From: Pelodictyon phaeoclathratiforme BU-1
GTDB taxonomy: Bacteria; Bacteroidota; Chlorobiia; Chlorobiales; Chlorobiaceae
Length of the DNA stretch: 64,000 nucleotides
Direction of reading: 5' to 3'
Assembly (NCBI RefSeq): GCF_000020645.1
Contig: NC_011060.1
Coordinates: 1,378,501-1,442,500, forward strand
Of this stretch, positions 26,045 through 34,071 are shown piece after piece. Numbering within the stretch: position 1 is the first letter of the stretch; the number at the start of each line of letters is the position of its first letter. Position numbers and translations under genes: made by a program. Below the pieces are notes generated by a model that saw only the letters and a list, made by a program, of their open reading frames with translations, was not told the DNA's origin and made no database searches.

Positions 26045-26089
26045 ACGCCTCTTTTTTTGTATCAAACTCATCATGGGTATACTGAGTGT

Positions 26090-26671
26090 ATGCCGTTTCT
26101 TTATTTTACGTTATCTATGTCTATCCCCATCCAGCACGCATTTGTTTTCAGGTTTCTCAGCCTTGCTTTCGCCTATCCCAACGAGGCATTCCTTTCTGAA
26201 TTGAAGAGTATTGCAGATAAAATCAATGACAAAACCGGTTCATTCATTCGGTTGATTGCATCTTTTGAAAAAGAAAAGCAGGAAATGTTGCAGGCAGAGT
26301 ACACTCGTCTCTTTATTAATGGTTATCCTCACACACCATGCCCACCCTATGAGTCTGTCTACCGGGAAAAAAGAATGCTCGGACAGGCAAGTATTGATGT
26401 ACAGGCGCTCTATCGTGAATGGGAGATGAGTGTCGAAACAGGTTTAATTGATCATATTGCCACAGAATTTGAATTTCTCTCTTTTCTGGCTTCAGCTTCA
26501 ACAGTGAAAACTATCGCAACAGCCGCAAAGGATTCATCAGATCATTTTATCAAGGAACATCTTTGTCGCTGGGTACCACAGTTTGTTGGTGATCTCAAAT
26601 CAGCTACATCTCTTGACGCCTATCGGCTACTGGGAATCCTTGTTGAAAGTTCACTCAAGGCTTGCCGATAA
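26090..26671 (+). CDS. TorD/DmsD-like molybdoenzyme chaperone
   Basis: The protein is all-helical, about 193 residues from the ATG at 26090; ATG 26117 (MSIPIQHAFVFRFLSLAFAYP) is an equally good start, and a TTG at 26057 is less likely. Family marks are EYTRLFINGYPHTPCPPYESVYREKRMLGQ and the helices around EWEMSVETGLIDHIATEFEFLSFL. Such chaperones bind the Tat signal of a molybdoenzyme and hold it until the cofactor is inserted. Its place directly behind the three structural genes identifies the oxidoreductase at 21701 as the client. Confidence 0.85.
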   Translation: MPFLYFTLSMSIPIQHAFVFRFLSLAFAYPNEAFLSELKSIADKINDKTGSFIRLIASFEKEKQEMLQAEYTRLFINGYPHTPCPPYESVYREKRMLGQASIDVQALYREWEMSVETGLIDHIATEFEFLSFLASASTVKTIATAAKDSSDHFIKEHLCRWVPQFVGDLKSATSLDAYRLLGILVESSLKACR

Positions 26672-26729
26672 AGGATTTCTCCGTCATTAAATTTTTTTAT
26701 TTGTAAAGATTATTAGGGAATGCCGGTTT

Positions 26730-26924
26730 ATGAGCGATTTTAAAAACAGATCACAGCTTTACCAACTGAAGAAGAGAGTCTTGAAAGGATTGGCTGAATC
26801 GCCTCAGAATCATGACAACGAGGCAATGGGTACAGGAAAAGGAGTCGGAGGTCAAGGATGTAGACCAATGAGTTCACTTGCGCATGGTATGCGTTTCTGT
26901 TTGGTATCATCGTTTACGATATGA
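26730..26924 (+). CDS. small protein of unknown function, coupled to moaA
   Basis: A 64-residue frame (MSDFKNRSQLYQLKKRVLKGLAE...) that is basic at its N-terminus and glycine-rich in the middle. Its TGA overlaps the moaA ATG (ATGA), a sign of translational coupling and the main reason to accept it. No family was recognised. It could also be a leader frame without a functional product. Confidence 0.5.
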   Translation: MSDFKNRSQLYQLKKRVLKGLAESPQNHDNEAMGTGKGVGGQGCRPMSSLAHGMRFCLVSSFTI

Positions 26925-27901
26925 GCTGCCTCGTAGATACGTTTCATCGCCATGTGGACTATGTGAGGATAGCGGTTACCTCCCGGTGTAATCTGAGATG
27001 TTCTTACTGCATGCGCGAAGAGCATGAAGGGAGAGCCGACACAGTATCACTTCTTGACAAAAATGAGATCAACACGATTATTGCTGTGCTTGCTGAACTT
27101 GGTTTTTCAAAAGTGCGCTTTACGGGTGGAGAGCCTTTACTGCGAGAGGGTATTGCAGGGCTGGTTCGTGAGGCAAAACAACATCCCTCTATCAAAACCG
27201 TAGGCCTCACAACGAACGGCGTTCTGCTTGACCGTTTTCTTCCTTCTCTGATAGATGCCGGGCTTGATACCATCAATTTCAGTATCGACACGCTTGATCG
27301 AGGACGATATTACGCCATAACTCGGCGAGACGTCTATAGACAGGTGCGGAATAATCTTGATAACCTTCTTAAAACAGCTCTCATAGCGGTGAAGCTCAAC
27401 GTCGTGATGATGCGGGATATCAACAGTGATGAAATTTGTCGTTTTGTCGATTTCACCAAAGATTATGATGTGACTGTTCGATTTATAGAGTTACAACCGT
27501 TTGATGATAATCAAATTTGGCGAACAGGCAGATTTTTCGGGGCCGATAAAATCCGGGAGTTACTGCAACATCACTATCCCGGGCTTCAAGCCATCAGAGG
27601 CTCTGCAACACAGTATTTCAGTTATTCCCTGCCAGGGCATAAGGGTTCGATTGCCATTATTCCGGCATTTACAAGAAACTTCTGTAATGAGTGCAACAAG
27701 ATTCGCATTACCTCGGACGGGAAGATCATCAGTTGCCTTTATGAAAATGAGGGGCTAAACTTGCTCCCACTGCTTCGTAGCAATGCCGGACATCAGGCTC
27801 TCGGTGATTTGTTCAGGAAAGCGGTGTCTCAAAAACCGGAAGATGGCAAACATGCAGCCGGAGGTTTACAAAGAACCAGCATGTCGGAGATTGGAGGGTA
27901 A
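26921..27901 (+). CDS. moaA: GTP 3',8-cyclase
   Basis: This 326-residue radical-SAM enzyme converts GTP to 3',8-cyclo-GTP, the first step of molybdopterin synthesis. The N-terminal cluster motif is CNLRCSYCM and the C-terminal cluster is CNECNKIRITSDGKIISCLYENEG. The chain ends in GG (MSEIGG), the tail that enters the active site and is required in characterised MoaA. FTGGEPLLRE is also present. It is separated from the moaCB-moeA-mobBA group by the molybdoenzyme operon; moaD and moaE are not in this window. Confidence 0.95.
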   Translation: MSCLVDTFHRHVDYVRIAVTSRCNLRCSYCMREEHEGRADTVSLLDKNEINTIIAVLAELGFSKVRFTGGEPLLREGIAGLVREAKQHPSIKTVGLTTNGVLLDRFLPSLIDAGLDTINFSIDTLDRGRYYAITRRDVYRQVRNNLDNLLKTALIAVKLNVVMMRDINSDEICRFVDFTKDYDVTVRFIELQPFDDNQIWRTGRFFGADKIRELLQHHYPGLQAIRGSATQYFSYSLPGHKGSIAIIPAFTRNFCNECNKIRITSDGKIISCLYENEGLNLLPLLRSNAGHQALGDLFRKAVSQKPEDGKHAAGGLQRTSMSEIGG

Positions 27902-27919
27902 AAGATTTTTTGAAATGCG

Positions 27920-28399
27920 TTATTCAGCCTTTTTCAGTATACCCATATCCGGTTTTATCGCACCGCCCCTCATAACCCGACAGAAAATTCCCTCCTTTGG
28001 CATGATGCACTCACCTGTTGCACTTTGTATGGCACACTTCGAATCATGACATTCCTTGCCGATCTGGGTGATTTCAAGTACAACGTCATCACCGACCAGC
28101 AGAGAATCGCCAATAATGAGGCATGAAAGGTCAATACCTCGCGTTACAATATTTTCTGCGAACATCCCGTGAGTAAGTTCCGGCATTTTTTTACGCATCC
28201 GGTCAATACTCTCACCTGCAAGAATTGAGACCTGACGATGCCAATTACCTGCGTGAGCATCGCCCTCTATACCCCAGTCCGGCCTCAACGAGATCTGACT
28301 GACGACTGTTTTTACGGTACCCTTTGCTTTACTGATACAGACTGATTCTATAAAGCCCACACCTTGAGTGTCAAGAGAAACCTTTTTTGTTCCGTTCAT
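27920..28399 (-). CDS. MOSC-domain protein
   Basis: The 159-residue protein is a stand-alone MOSC domain: GFIESVCISKAKG, DWGIEGDAHAGNWHRQVSIL, MFAENIVTRGIDL and VLEITQIGKECHDSKCAI. The cysteine in GKECH is the conserved sulfur or molybdenum ligand. Single-domain MOSC proteins close to moaC/moaB genes are associated with molybdenum cofactor maturation or sulfur carriage. It converges with moaA, 18 bases apart. Exact reaction unknown. Confidence 0.88.
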   Translation of the reverse strand: MNGTKKVSLDTQGVGFIESVCISKAKGTVKTVVSQISLRPDWGIEGDAHAGNWHRQVSILAGESIDRMRKKMPELTHGMFAENIVTRGIDLSCLIIGDSLLVGDDVVLEITQIGKECHDSKCAIQSATGECIMPKEGIFCRVMRGGAIKPDMGILKKAE

Positions 28400-28741
28400 T
28401 GTAACAAATTATAAATAATTAACTTAAGCACTACCTCGATATCGCCTTTTTCCCGGATTTATTGAAGCGAGCTAAACAAAAAACCAGTGACACCACACTT
28501 CAATCACCGTTACCATCGAAAAAAAAAGTAAAAGAAGGGAATGCGTTATACCGGGTAATCTACAACATCACAGACTTATAAAAAGAGTTATTTGTTCTCG
28601 CTTTAAGCCAGCATATTGCACCTGACAAGTTTTGACTATTTTATGTTTAAAATCATTACGCAGCTTGCTTAATTATAACCATATGCTTATAATTGAGAAC
28701 AGACATTTATATTCAATCTTACTATAAGCGTACTTGCTCCC
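28400..28741. other. divergent regulatory region
   Basis: This 342-base AT-rich gap separates the divergent MOSC and OsmC genes and must hold both promoters. Palindrome site 3 lies in it at 28671-28694. No coding frame or stable RNA was recognised. Confidence 0.55.
28671..28694. promoter_or_regulatory. palindromic operator candidate, site 3
   Basis: The core TTATAACCATATGCTTATAA differs from sites 1 and 2 by one base; with AA/TT flanks the palindrome spans 24 bp with one mismatched pair. On the plus strand TTGCTT (28665-28670), 17 bases, TATAAT (28688-28693) is a good promoter whose -10 lies within the palindrome. The OsmC start is 48 bases downstream. Confidence 0.72.
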
Positions 28742-29143
28742 ATGAAAAGTGAAATGATCATCACGATAGGGGACGGAAGGAAAGTTGATGCTGAGTTCAA
28801 TGGATTTACCATTCATACTGACCAGTCGGTACATGCCGGAGGTGAAGGTTCCGCACCTGAGCCATTCACACTTTTTCTTGCCTCAATCGGAACCTGTGCA
28901 GGAATCTATGTCTCTTCATTTTGTAAAAGCCGTGGAATTCCTGTAGATGGTATCCGTCTTGTACAATCACATTTTACAGGTGAATCAGGTCGTGGTATAG
29001 GAAAGATTGAGATCACCATCGAACTGCCTCCGGACTTTCCTGAGAAGTACAAGGATGCTGTTATCAATGCAGCCAATCTCTGTGCAGTGAAAAAACATAT
29101 TCTGAATCCACCGGAATTTGTTGTAAAGACAGTTACAAAATAA
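28742..29143 (+). CDS. OsmC-family protein
   Basis: A 133-residue single-domain OsmC/OhrA-like protein. Cysteines occur at SIGTCAGIYVSSFCKSRGIP and NLCAVKKH; in the family two cysteines reduce organic hydroperoxides, but members beside sulfur genes may instead act on persulfides. FTIHTDQSVHAGGEGSAPEPFTLFLASIGTC is typical of the YhfA-like subgroup. The gene follows palindrome site 3 and precedes the DUF134 regulator gene by 280 bases on the same strand. Cytosolic. Confidence 0.88.
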   Translation: MKSEMIITIGDGRKVDAEFNGFTIHTDQSVHAGGEGSAPEPFTLFLASIGTCAGIYVSSFCKSRGIPVDGIRLVQSHFTGESGRGIGKIEITIELPPDFPEKYKDAVINAANLCAVKKHILNPPEFVVKTVTK

Positions 29144-29423
29144 TCAGCCTGAAATTTGCAGGGAGTTACTGGTGAAGAAAGTATTTTTGTGTGTGGAATG
29201 ATCGGAATTGATAGTCGGAAATAGTGCATGCAAAGCAGGAACATAAGGGAAAGATGAAGGAATACGAGAATCTTGTAACTCTTTTTTGCAGTACAGATAC
29301 GGGTTACAATGCAGGGTTTGTCTTTAAAAAAAGCATCAGGGAGGTTTTTCTCTCTTTTTCTGTTATTGGTGGTTGGTTCCGGAAAAGCGGTGATAGTGAC
29401 CGTAAAATTTCCGGGTGGTTCTT

Positions 29424-29897
29424 ATGAAAACCAATCGGGTCGGGCGTCCGACTCATTGCCGAAGCATTCAGGATATGCCCCGGATAACCTGTTTTAAACC
29501 GGAAGGGGTTCCTCCTGAAGAACTGCAAAGTATTGTATTGACGCTTGATGAGCTGGAGGCTATACGATTGGCTGATAAAGAGGGGTTATACCAGGCTGAT
29601 GCGGCAATAAGGATGCAGGTATCTCGTCCAACTTTTGGCCGTATTCTTGAGGCGGCCCATAAAAAAGTTGCAGAGGCAATTGTTGACGGCAAAAAACTCT
29701 GTATTCAGGGTGGTACGTTTCGCTCCCTTTGCGACTCGACCCTTACTGACCGTCCAAATATTTGTGAATGTCCCGAATGCGGTCTCAAGCTTCCGCATCA
29801 GAAGGGAGAGCCTTGCAGGGAAACAGTTTGTCCTCATTGCCAAGCCCCCCTGAAGCGCATGGGAGGGTGTCTTCCCGAATTTCTCCCTCAGGTATGA
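29424..29897 (+). CDS. DUF134 DNA-binding protein with C-terminal zinc ribbon
   Basis: From the ATG at 29424 the product is 157 residues. It has the DUF134 core: RVGRPTHCRSIQDMPRITCFKPEGVPPEELQSIVLTLDELEAIRLAD, then a sigma-70 region-4-like helix-turn-helix (GLYQADAAIRMQVSRPTFGRILEAAHKKVAEAI). A C-terminal extension carries CECPECGLKLPHQKGEPC and CPHC, a zinc ribbon. DUF134 proteins are predicted regulators often adjacent to NifX-like genes. Here a NifX-like gene, a DsrE gene and the nearby OsmC gene share one palindrome, so DUF134 is the natural candidate to bind it; that is inference. Confidence 0.88.
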   Translation: MKTNRVGRPTHCRSIQDMPRITCFKPEGVPPEELQSIVLTLDELEAIRLADKEGLYQADAAIRMQVSRPTFGRILEAAHKKVAEAIVDGKKLCIQGGTFRSLCDSTLTDRPNICECPECGLKLPHQKGEPCRETVCPHCQAPLKRMGGCLPEFLPQV

Positions 29898-29946
29898 GGG
29901 TTTTGACTTAAAGTACCCTGTATCTTTAACTATTTTACCGTTTACC

Positions 29947-30603
29947 ATGCCTGATTCCTGGAACAGTCCTGATAAATTTAATCGCGAAGCATCGCAGTGG
30001 GATGAGAACCCTCGAAGAAGTGAGCTTGCTTCGGTTGTGGCCAAGGCTATCATTGCAACGACCAAACCGACGAAAACCATGCGAGCCCTTGAATTTGGAT
30101 GCGGAACAGGTTTAGTCACTCTTGAAATTGCACCGCTTGTAAGTGTGATTTCAGCGATTGATACTTCACAGGAAATGCTTGCTGTGCTTCAGGAAAAAAT
30201 CCGGAGATTCGGAATCACGAATATAGAAACAAGGCAGATTGATCTTATGGCATCTCTGCAGAACGGTAAACAGGAAGAGTGCTTCGATCTGATCTACAGC
30301 AGCATGACCCTTCACCATATCAGTGATACGGCAGAATTTCTCAATCGCATCTCAAGCATACTCGTTCCTGGTGGTATGATTGCTATAGCAGATCTTGACA
30401 AGGAGGATGGCCTGTTTCATGACGATCCGCTGGAAAAAGTTCATCATGGGTTTGAGCGCGAGGAACTTGCCGCTATGCTTCATACGGCAGGGTTTCAGAG
30501 AACGATGTTTGAAACAGCACATCTCCTTGAAAAGGAGAACAGGGAGAGGAAAAGAGCTGTGTATCCGATTTTTTTGGTTACTGCTCTAAAAGCGAAATCC
30601 TGA
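29947..30603 (+). CDS. class I SAM-dependent methyltransferase
   Basis: The 218-residue protein has methyltransferase motif I ALEFGCGTGLVTLEIAPL, the acidic loop VISAIDTSQEML, motif IV FDLIYSSMTLHHI and ILVPGGMIAIADL. The N-terminal WNSPDKFNREASQWDENPRR is typical of a group often found next to DUF134 or sulfur and arsenic genes. Small-molecule or quinone-like substrates are possible; nothing in the sequence decides. It follows the DUF134 gene by 49 bases and may be co-transcribed. Confidence 0.88.
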   Translation: MPDSWNSPDKFNREASQWDENPRRSELASVVAKAIIATTKPTKTMRALEFGCGTGLVTLEIAPLVSVISAIDTSQEMLAVLQEKIRRFGITNIETRQIDLMASLQNGKQEECFDLIYSSMTLHHISDTAEFLNRISSILVPGGMIAIADLDKEDGLFHDDPLEKVHHGFEREELAAMLHTAGFQRTMFETAHLLEKENRERKRAVYPIFLVTALKAKS

Positions 30604-30675
30604 GATTGGCTTGTGTCTGATATTGATAACAAAAGAGATAATAGGTTCACAATGATTACGAAACAGAGGAACACG

Positions 30676-31350
30676 ATGCAAAAGAAAAGAGTTTTTGTAA
30701 GCGCCGGGGTATTGCTTGGGATGCTTTTTTTTGCCAGTTGCACCAGTAAACCACAAAAGAGTACCGATATTGACGGAAACAGCTACACGGTTATGAAGAT
30801 GGGGTCAATGCACTGGACAGGAGAAAATCTTGATGTCGCACACTATCGTAATGGCGATATCATACCGGAAATAAAGGATCCCGCTGTGTGGACAAAACTG
30901 ACAACAGGAGCCTGGTGTTATAACGGGAATGATGCAGAAAATGGCAAAATTTATGGAAAGCTCTATAACTGGTATGCGGTCAATGATCCGAGAGGTCTTG
31001 CCCCTGCGGGATGGCATGTAGCCACTGATGCCGAGTGGTCAGAGTTGGGAACTCTGCTTGGTGGAACAGAAAAGGCCGGTGGAGCAATGAAGGCAACCTC
31101 ACACTGGAAAGAGCAGAGTGCCGGGTCGAACAAGAGCAGCGGATTTAACGCTCTTCCGGCCGGAGCACGCAGGGACACCGATGGAGAGTTTATGGCGCCA
31201 GGAGGGTACAGTCGCTTCTGGTCATCAACGGAGTTAACAGCAAAAACAGTCAGGGTTAGCGCTATTGGCTATTTTGACGCGGTTTTTCGGCAAGGCAAGG
31301 CTGGTAAAAATAATGCATTTTCGGTTCGCTGTGTAAAAGATAAGGATTGA
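30676..31350 (+). CDS. FISUMP-domain lipoprotein
   Basis: With the ATG at 30676 (AGAGGA 5 nt upstream) the product is 224 residues, with a lipoprotein signal ending in the lipobox FASC. The rest is one Fibrobacter succinogenes major paralogous domain: VMKMGSMHWTGENLDVAHYRNGD, GKLYNWYAVNDPRGLAPAGWHVATDAEWSEL, GGAMKATSHW, FNALPAGARR, GGYSRFWSSTE and a final FSVRCVKD. The fold belongs to the C-type-lectin/formylglycine-enzyme superfamily and acts at cell surfaces in binding roles. No catalytic residues are evident. Probably membrane-tethered in the periplasm or on the surface. Confidence 0.85.
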   Translation: MQKKRVFVSAGVLLGMLFFASCTSKPQKSTDIDGNSYTVMKMGSMHWTGENLDVAHYRNGDIIPEIKDPAVWTKLTTGAWCYNGNDAENGKIYGKLYNWYAVNDPRGLAPAGWHVATDAEWSELGTLLGGTEKAGGAMKATSHWKEQSAGSNKSSGFNALPAGARRDTDGEFMAPGGYSRFWSSTELTAKTVRVSAIGYFDAVFRQGKAGKNNAFSVRCVKDKD

Positions 31351-31501
31351 GAGCTTTTCCTGTCAGTGAGTGTTTCTGCCGTGCGTCGTTACAAGTAAAT
31401 TTTTTTTTCTGTATCGTAGAACCCGATAATATGTTGTGTACATGTTTGAGGGGTTTGCTGTACTTTTTTATAACTTTCCCAATAATAAAAATATTTTTGA
31501 C

Positions 31502-31705
31502 ATGAATATTGATCGTTTTGTTTTTGCCGTCGCAGGCTTCTTTGTGTTTTCGAGTGTCCTCCTCTCTATCTATCACGATCAGAACTGGCTCTGGTTTACA
31601 GGTTTTGTGGGTGTAAACCTTTTTCAGGCGGCTTTTACAGGGTTCTGTCCACTTGCTAAAATCCTGAAGGCTGTTGGCGTTGAACCCGGACATGCTTTTA
31701 AATAG
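31502..31705 (+). CDS. DUF2892 (YgaP-like) membrane protein
   Basis: The ATG at 31502 gives 67 residues, MNIDRFVFAVAGFFVFSSV..., with two membrane helices and the closing motif GFVGVNLFQAAFTGFCPLAKILKAVGV. This is the C-terminal membrane domain of YgaP-type rhodanese proteins, here alone; the conserved cysteine is in FCPLAK. Such proteins are frequent near sulfur-metabolism genes. It precedes the SQR-like gene by 118 bases. Exact role unknown. Confidence 0.82.
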   Translation: MNIDRFVFAVAGFFVFSSVLLSIYHDQNWLWFTGFVGVNLFQAAFTGFCPLAKILKAVGVEPGHAFK

Positions 31706-31823
31706 TATTACTTTTTTTTTTGTGAATCCGCATATACATAAACGCAGGAAAATCGCCCATAACGTTTTGCATGTATGGATAAAACGAGCATTTATTTCGA
31801 ACGATTGAAAAAATTGACACTCT

Positions 31824-33278
31824 ATGGCGAAAGTTGTTGTTTTGGGAGCGGGGGTTTCAGGTCATACCGCTGCTTCGTTTCTCAAAAAGAAACTTGGCAA
31901 ACATCATGAGGTGGTTGTTGTTACCCCGAATGCATATTATCAGTGGATTCCTTCAAACATCTGGGTTGGTGTTGGTCGGATGACGATTGATGATGTTCGT
32001 TTTGAGCTGAAAAAAGTGTACAACCGTTGGGGAATTATCCTCAAGCAGGCCAAAGCGATTGAAATCCATCCGGAAGGTGATGGTCAGAGCGCAAGAGGGT
32101 ATGTGACGATTGAATATACTGACGGCGTGCGAAACGGAGAGAGGGAGATGGTAGACTACGATTATCTGGTCAACGCTACCGGGCCCAAGCTGAATTTTGA
32201 CGCTACAGAAGGTCTCGGCCCGGACAAGAACAGTTTTTCGGTCTGTACCTATGGCCATGCAGCTCATGCCTGGGAGCACCTGCAGGATAACATCAAAAAG
32301 ATGCAGGCAGGCCAGAAGCAGCGGATTCTGATCGGAACAGGTCATGCCATGGCGACCTGCCAGGGTGCGGCCTTCGAATACATCCTGAATGTAGCCTATG
32401 AAATCTCAAAGCTTGGTTTGAGTGACAAGGCACAGATTACCTGGATTTCAAATGAGTACGAACTGGGCGATTTCGGTATGGCGGGAGCGTTTATCAACCG
32501 GGGAGGCTACTACACGCCGACGAAGGTCTTCACTGAATCGCTTATGGCCGAGTATGGTATCAACTGGATCAGGCGAGCCGGGGTTCATCAGGTTGATCCT
32601 GGCAAAGTATATTACGAGACGCTCGAAGGAGAAGAGAAGAGCCAGGAATTTGATTTTGCCATGCTTATCCCCTCATTTTCAGGCGTGGGACTAACCTCTT
32701 ATGACAAGTCAGGAGCAGATATTACCGAGAAGATGTTTGCGCCGAACAAGTTCATGAAGGTCGATGCCGATTATACTGCAAAACCTTTTGAAGATTGGGA
32801 GGCTGATGATTGGCCCTCAATTTACCAGAACCCTCTGTTTAAGAATATCTATGCTCCGGGCATTGCTTTTGCACCACCGCATCCCATCTCAAAACCGATG
32901 TCGAGTCCGAGCGGTCGTCAGATTTTCCCGACAGCTCCTCGTACTGGAATGCCTGCAGGTGTCATGGGCAAAATTGTGGCGCTGAATATTGCCGAGAAAA
33001 TCCAGGGAGCCGAGGAGCATCAACACAAGGCATCGATGAGCAGAATGGGTGCAGCATGTGTCGTGTCGGCAGGATTTGGATCACTTGATGGTCTTGGTGC
33101 CTCAATGACTCTCTTCCCGGTTGTTCCGGACTGGGAGAAGTATCCTGATTGGGGTCGTGACATGAACTACTCACTCGGTGAGGCTGGTCTGGCAGGGCAT
33201 TGGCTGAAAGTCATCCTGCACTATCTCTTCTTCCACAAAGCCAAGGGCTATCCCTTCTGGTGGCTGATTCCGGAATAA
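31824..33278 (+). CDS. sulfide:quinone oxidoreductase-type FAD protein
   Basis: The 484-residue flavoprotein begins with the FAD-binding motif VVVLGAGVSGHTAASFL and has a second Rossmann motif (ILIGTGHAMATCQGAA). Cysteines at SVCTYGHA, MATCQGA and GAACVVSAG are candidates for the redox-active pair. The C-terminal stretch LKVILHYLFFHKAKGYPFWWLIP is amphipathic and would bind the membrane. The product should pass electrons from sulfide to quinone. Length exceeds the classical 400-430 residue SQR and suggests one of the divergent SQR types of green sulfur bacteria; the exact type is not assigned. A small gene follows at 33318. Confidence 0.87.
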   Translation: MAKVVVLGAGVSGHTAASFLKKKLGKHHEVVVVTPNAYYQWIPSNIWVGVGRMTIDDVRFELKKVYNRWGIILKQAKAIEIHPEGDGQSARGYVTIEYTDGVRNGEREMVDYDYLVNATGPKLNFDATEGLGPDKNSFSVCTYGHAAHAWEHLQDNIKKMQAGQKQRILIGTGHAMATCQGAAFEYILNVAYEISKLGLSDKAQITWISNEYELGDFGMAGAFINRGGYYTPTKVFTESLMAEYGINWIRRAGVHQVDPGKVYYETLEGEEKSQEFDFAMLIPSFSGVGLTSYDKSGADITEKMFAPNKFMKVDADYTAKPFEDWEADDWPSIYQNPLFKNIYAPGIAFAPPHPISKPMSSPSGRQIFPTAPRTGMPAGVMGKIVALNIAEKIQGAEEHQHKASMSRMGAACVVSAGFGSLDGLGASMTLFPVVPDWEKYPDWGRDMNYSLGEAGLAGHWLKVILHYLFFHKAKGYPFWWLIPE

Positions 33279-33317
33279 GCCCCCTCTTTCAGAATAACAT
33301 TCAACAATCAAAAACCT

Positions 33318-33476
33318 ATGAGCAAGAATAAAGTCAAGGCATACTACGATGAGGCTTATCCACCGGTACCTTCGAAAGGGACGCTCTACTGGCGGAAGAA
33401 TCTGCTGTGGCAACTTTTTCGATTCGTCGTTTTAAATGTTAAAATCATGCGGATCGTTGTCGGCGGGCACTCCTGA
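33318..33476 (+). CDS. small basic protein after the SQR gene, 52 residues
   Basis: An ATG frame 39 bases after the SQR-like stop encodes MSKNKVKAYYDEAYPPVPSK followed by GTLYWRKNLLWQLFRFVVLN and VKIMRIVVGGHS. It is basic with a hydrophobic, tryptophan-rich half, and so is probably a membrane-associated partner. The composition is protein-like and the frame ends 5 bases before the next convergent gene. No family recognised; I infer co-expression with the SQR-like protein. Confidence 0.6.
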   Translation: MSKNKVKAYYDEAYPPVPSKGTLYWRKNLLWQLFRFVVLNVKIMRIVVGGHS

Positions 33477-33480
33477 TGTT

Positions 33481-34071
33481 CTAATAGTAAACTGCCGCAT
33501 AGAAAAGATTTTTTTTGATCTCGCTGATCACAAACTGGTAACTTTGTCTGTTTTTCCACCAGAGCACTCTGTCCCACCATGAAGGGGTTGTCGATACAAG
33601 AATAAATGTTTTTGACGAGCCTTTAAATGCCCGGTTCCACGTTTGATGAAGCCGGAGCATGTGTGGGGGATCGCTGACGATAATAGCGCTTTTCCATCCC
33701 TTCTTTTCCATAGTGTTCGACGTGTTCTCCGCCTCTTCCCATGTGGTTTTTGATTTGGTATCTATTTTGATTGCCTTTTTGGGGACGCCAAGTGCTATCA
33801 TCCGGCGTTCACGCCAATTCGGGTGGCTGGGACGATAAAATCGCTCATCAATTCCTGTCAGAATAACATGGCTTGCATATCCTGCGTTGTAGAGTTCTGC
33901 GCCTTTGCGTACCCTTAGTCCGTTATCGCCTCCCAGCACAATAATGACATCGCATTTTTCAGGGTCTGCGGCATGTTGTGAAACCAGTATACCGAGGCAG
34001 GATAACAAGAGAGCGGCAGCGGTGGTTAGTGAAAGAAAAAAAATCAGGGTGATTTTAACAAAAAGTCTCAT
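33481..34071 (-). CDS. YdcF/SanA-family membrane protein (DUF218)
   Basis: The 196-residue protein has one N-terminal membrane helix (about residues 5-28), then a DUF218 domain: CDVIIVLGGDNGLRVRKGAELYNAGYASHVILTG, ERRMIALGVPKKAIKIDTKSKTTWEEAENT, SAIIVSDPPHMLRLHQTWNRAF. The histidine and arginine of PHMLRLHQTW and the glycines of LGGD fit the family. ElyC, SanA and YdcF members act in envelope integrity, perhaps on lipid carriers; activity is unproven. It converges with the SQR-linked small gene. Confidence 0.87.
   Translation of the reverse strand: MRLFVKITLIFFLSLTTAAALLLSCLGILVSQHAADPEKCDVIIVLGGDNGLRVRKGAELYNAGYASHVILTGIDERFYRPSHPNWRERRMIALGVPKKAIKIDTKSKTTWEEAENTSNTMEKKGWKSAIIVSDPPHMLRLHQTWNRAFKGSSKTFILVSTTPSWWDRVLWWKNRQSYQFVISEIKKNLFYAAVYY

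Noticed and set aside
29224..29427. 67-codon frame before the DUF134 gene
   Set aside because: No recognised domain; it overlaps the DUF134 start in another frame and ends within its first codons.
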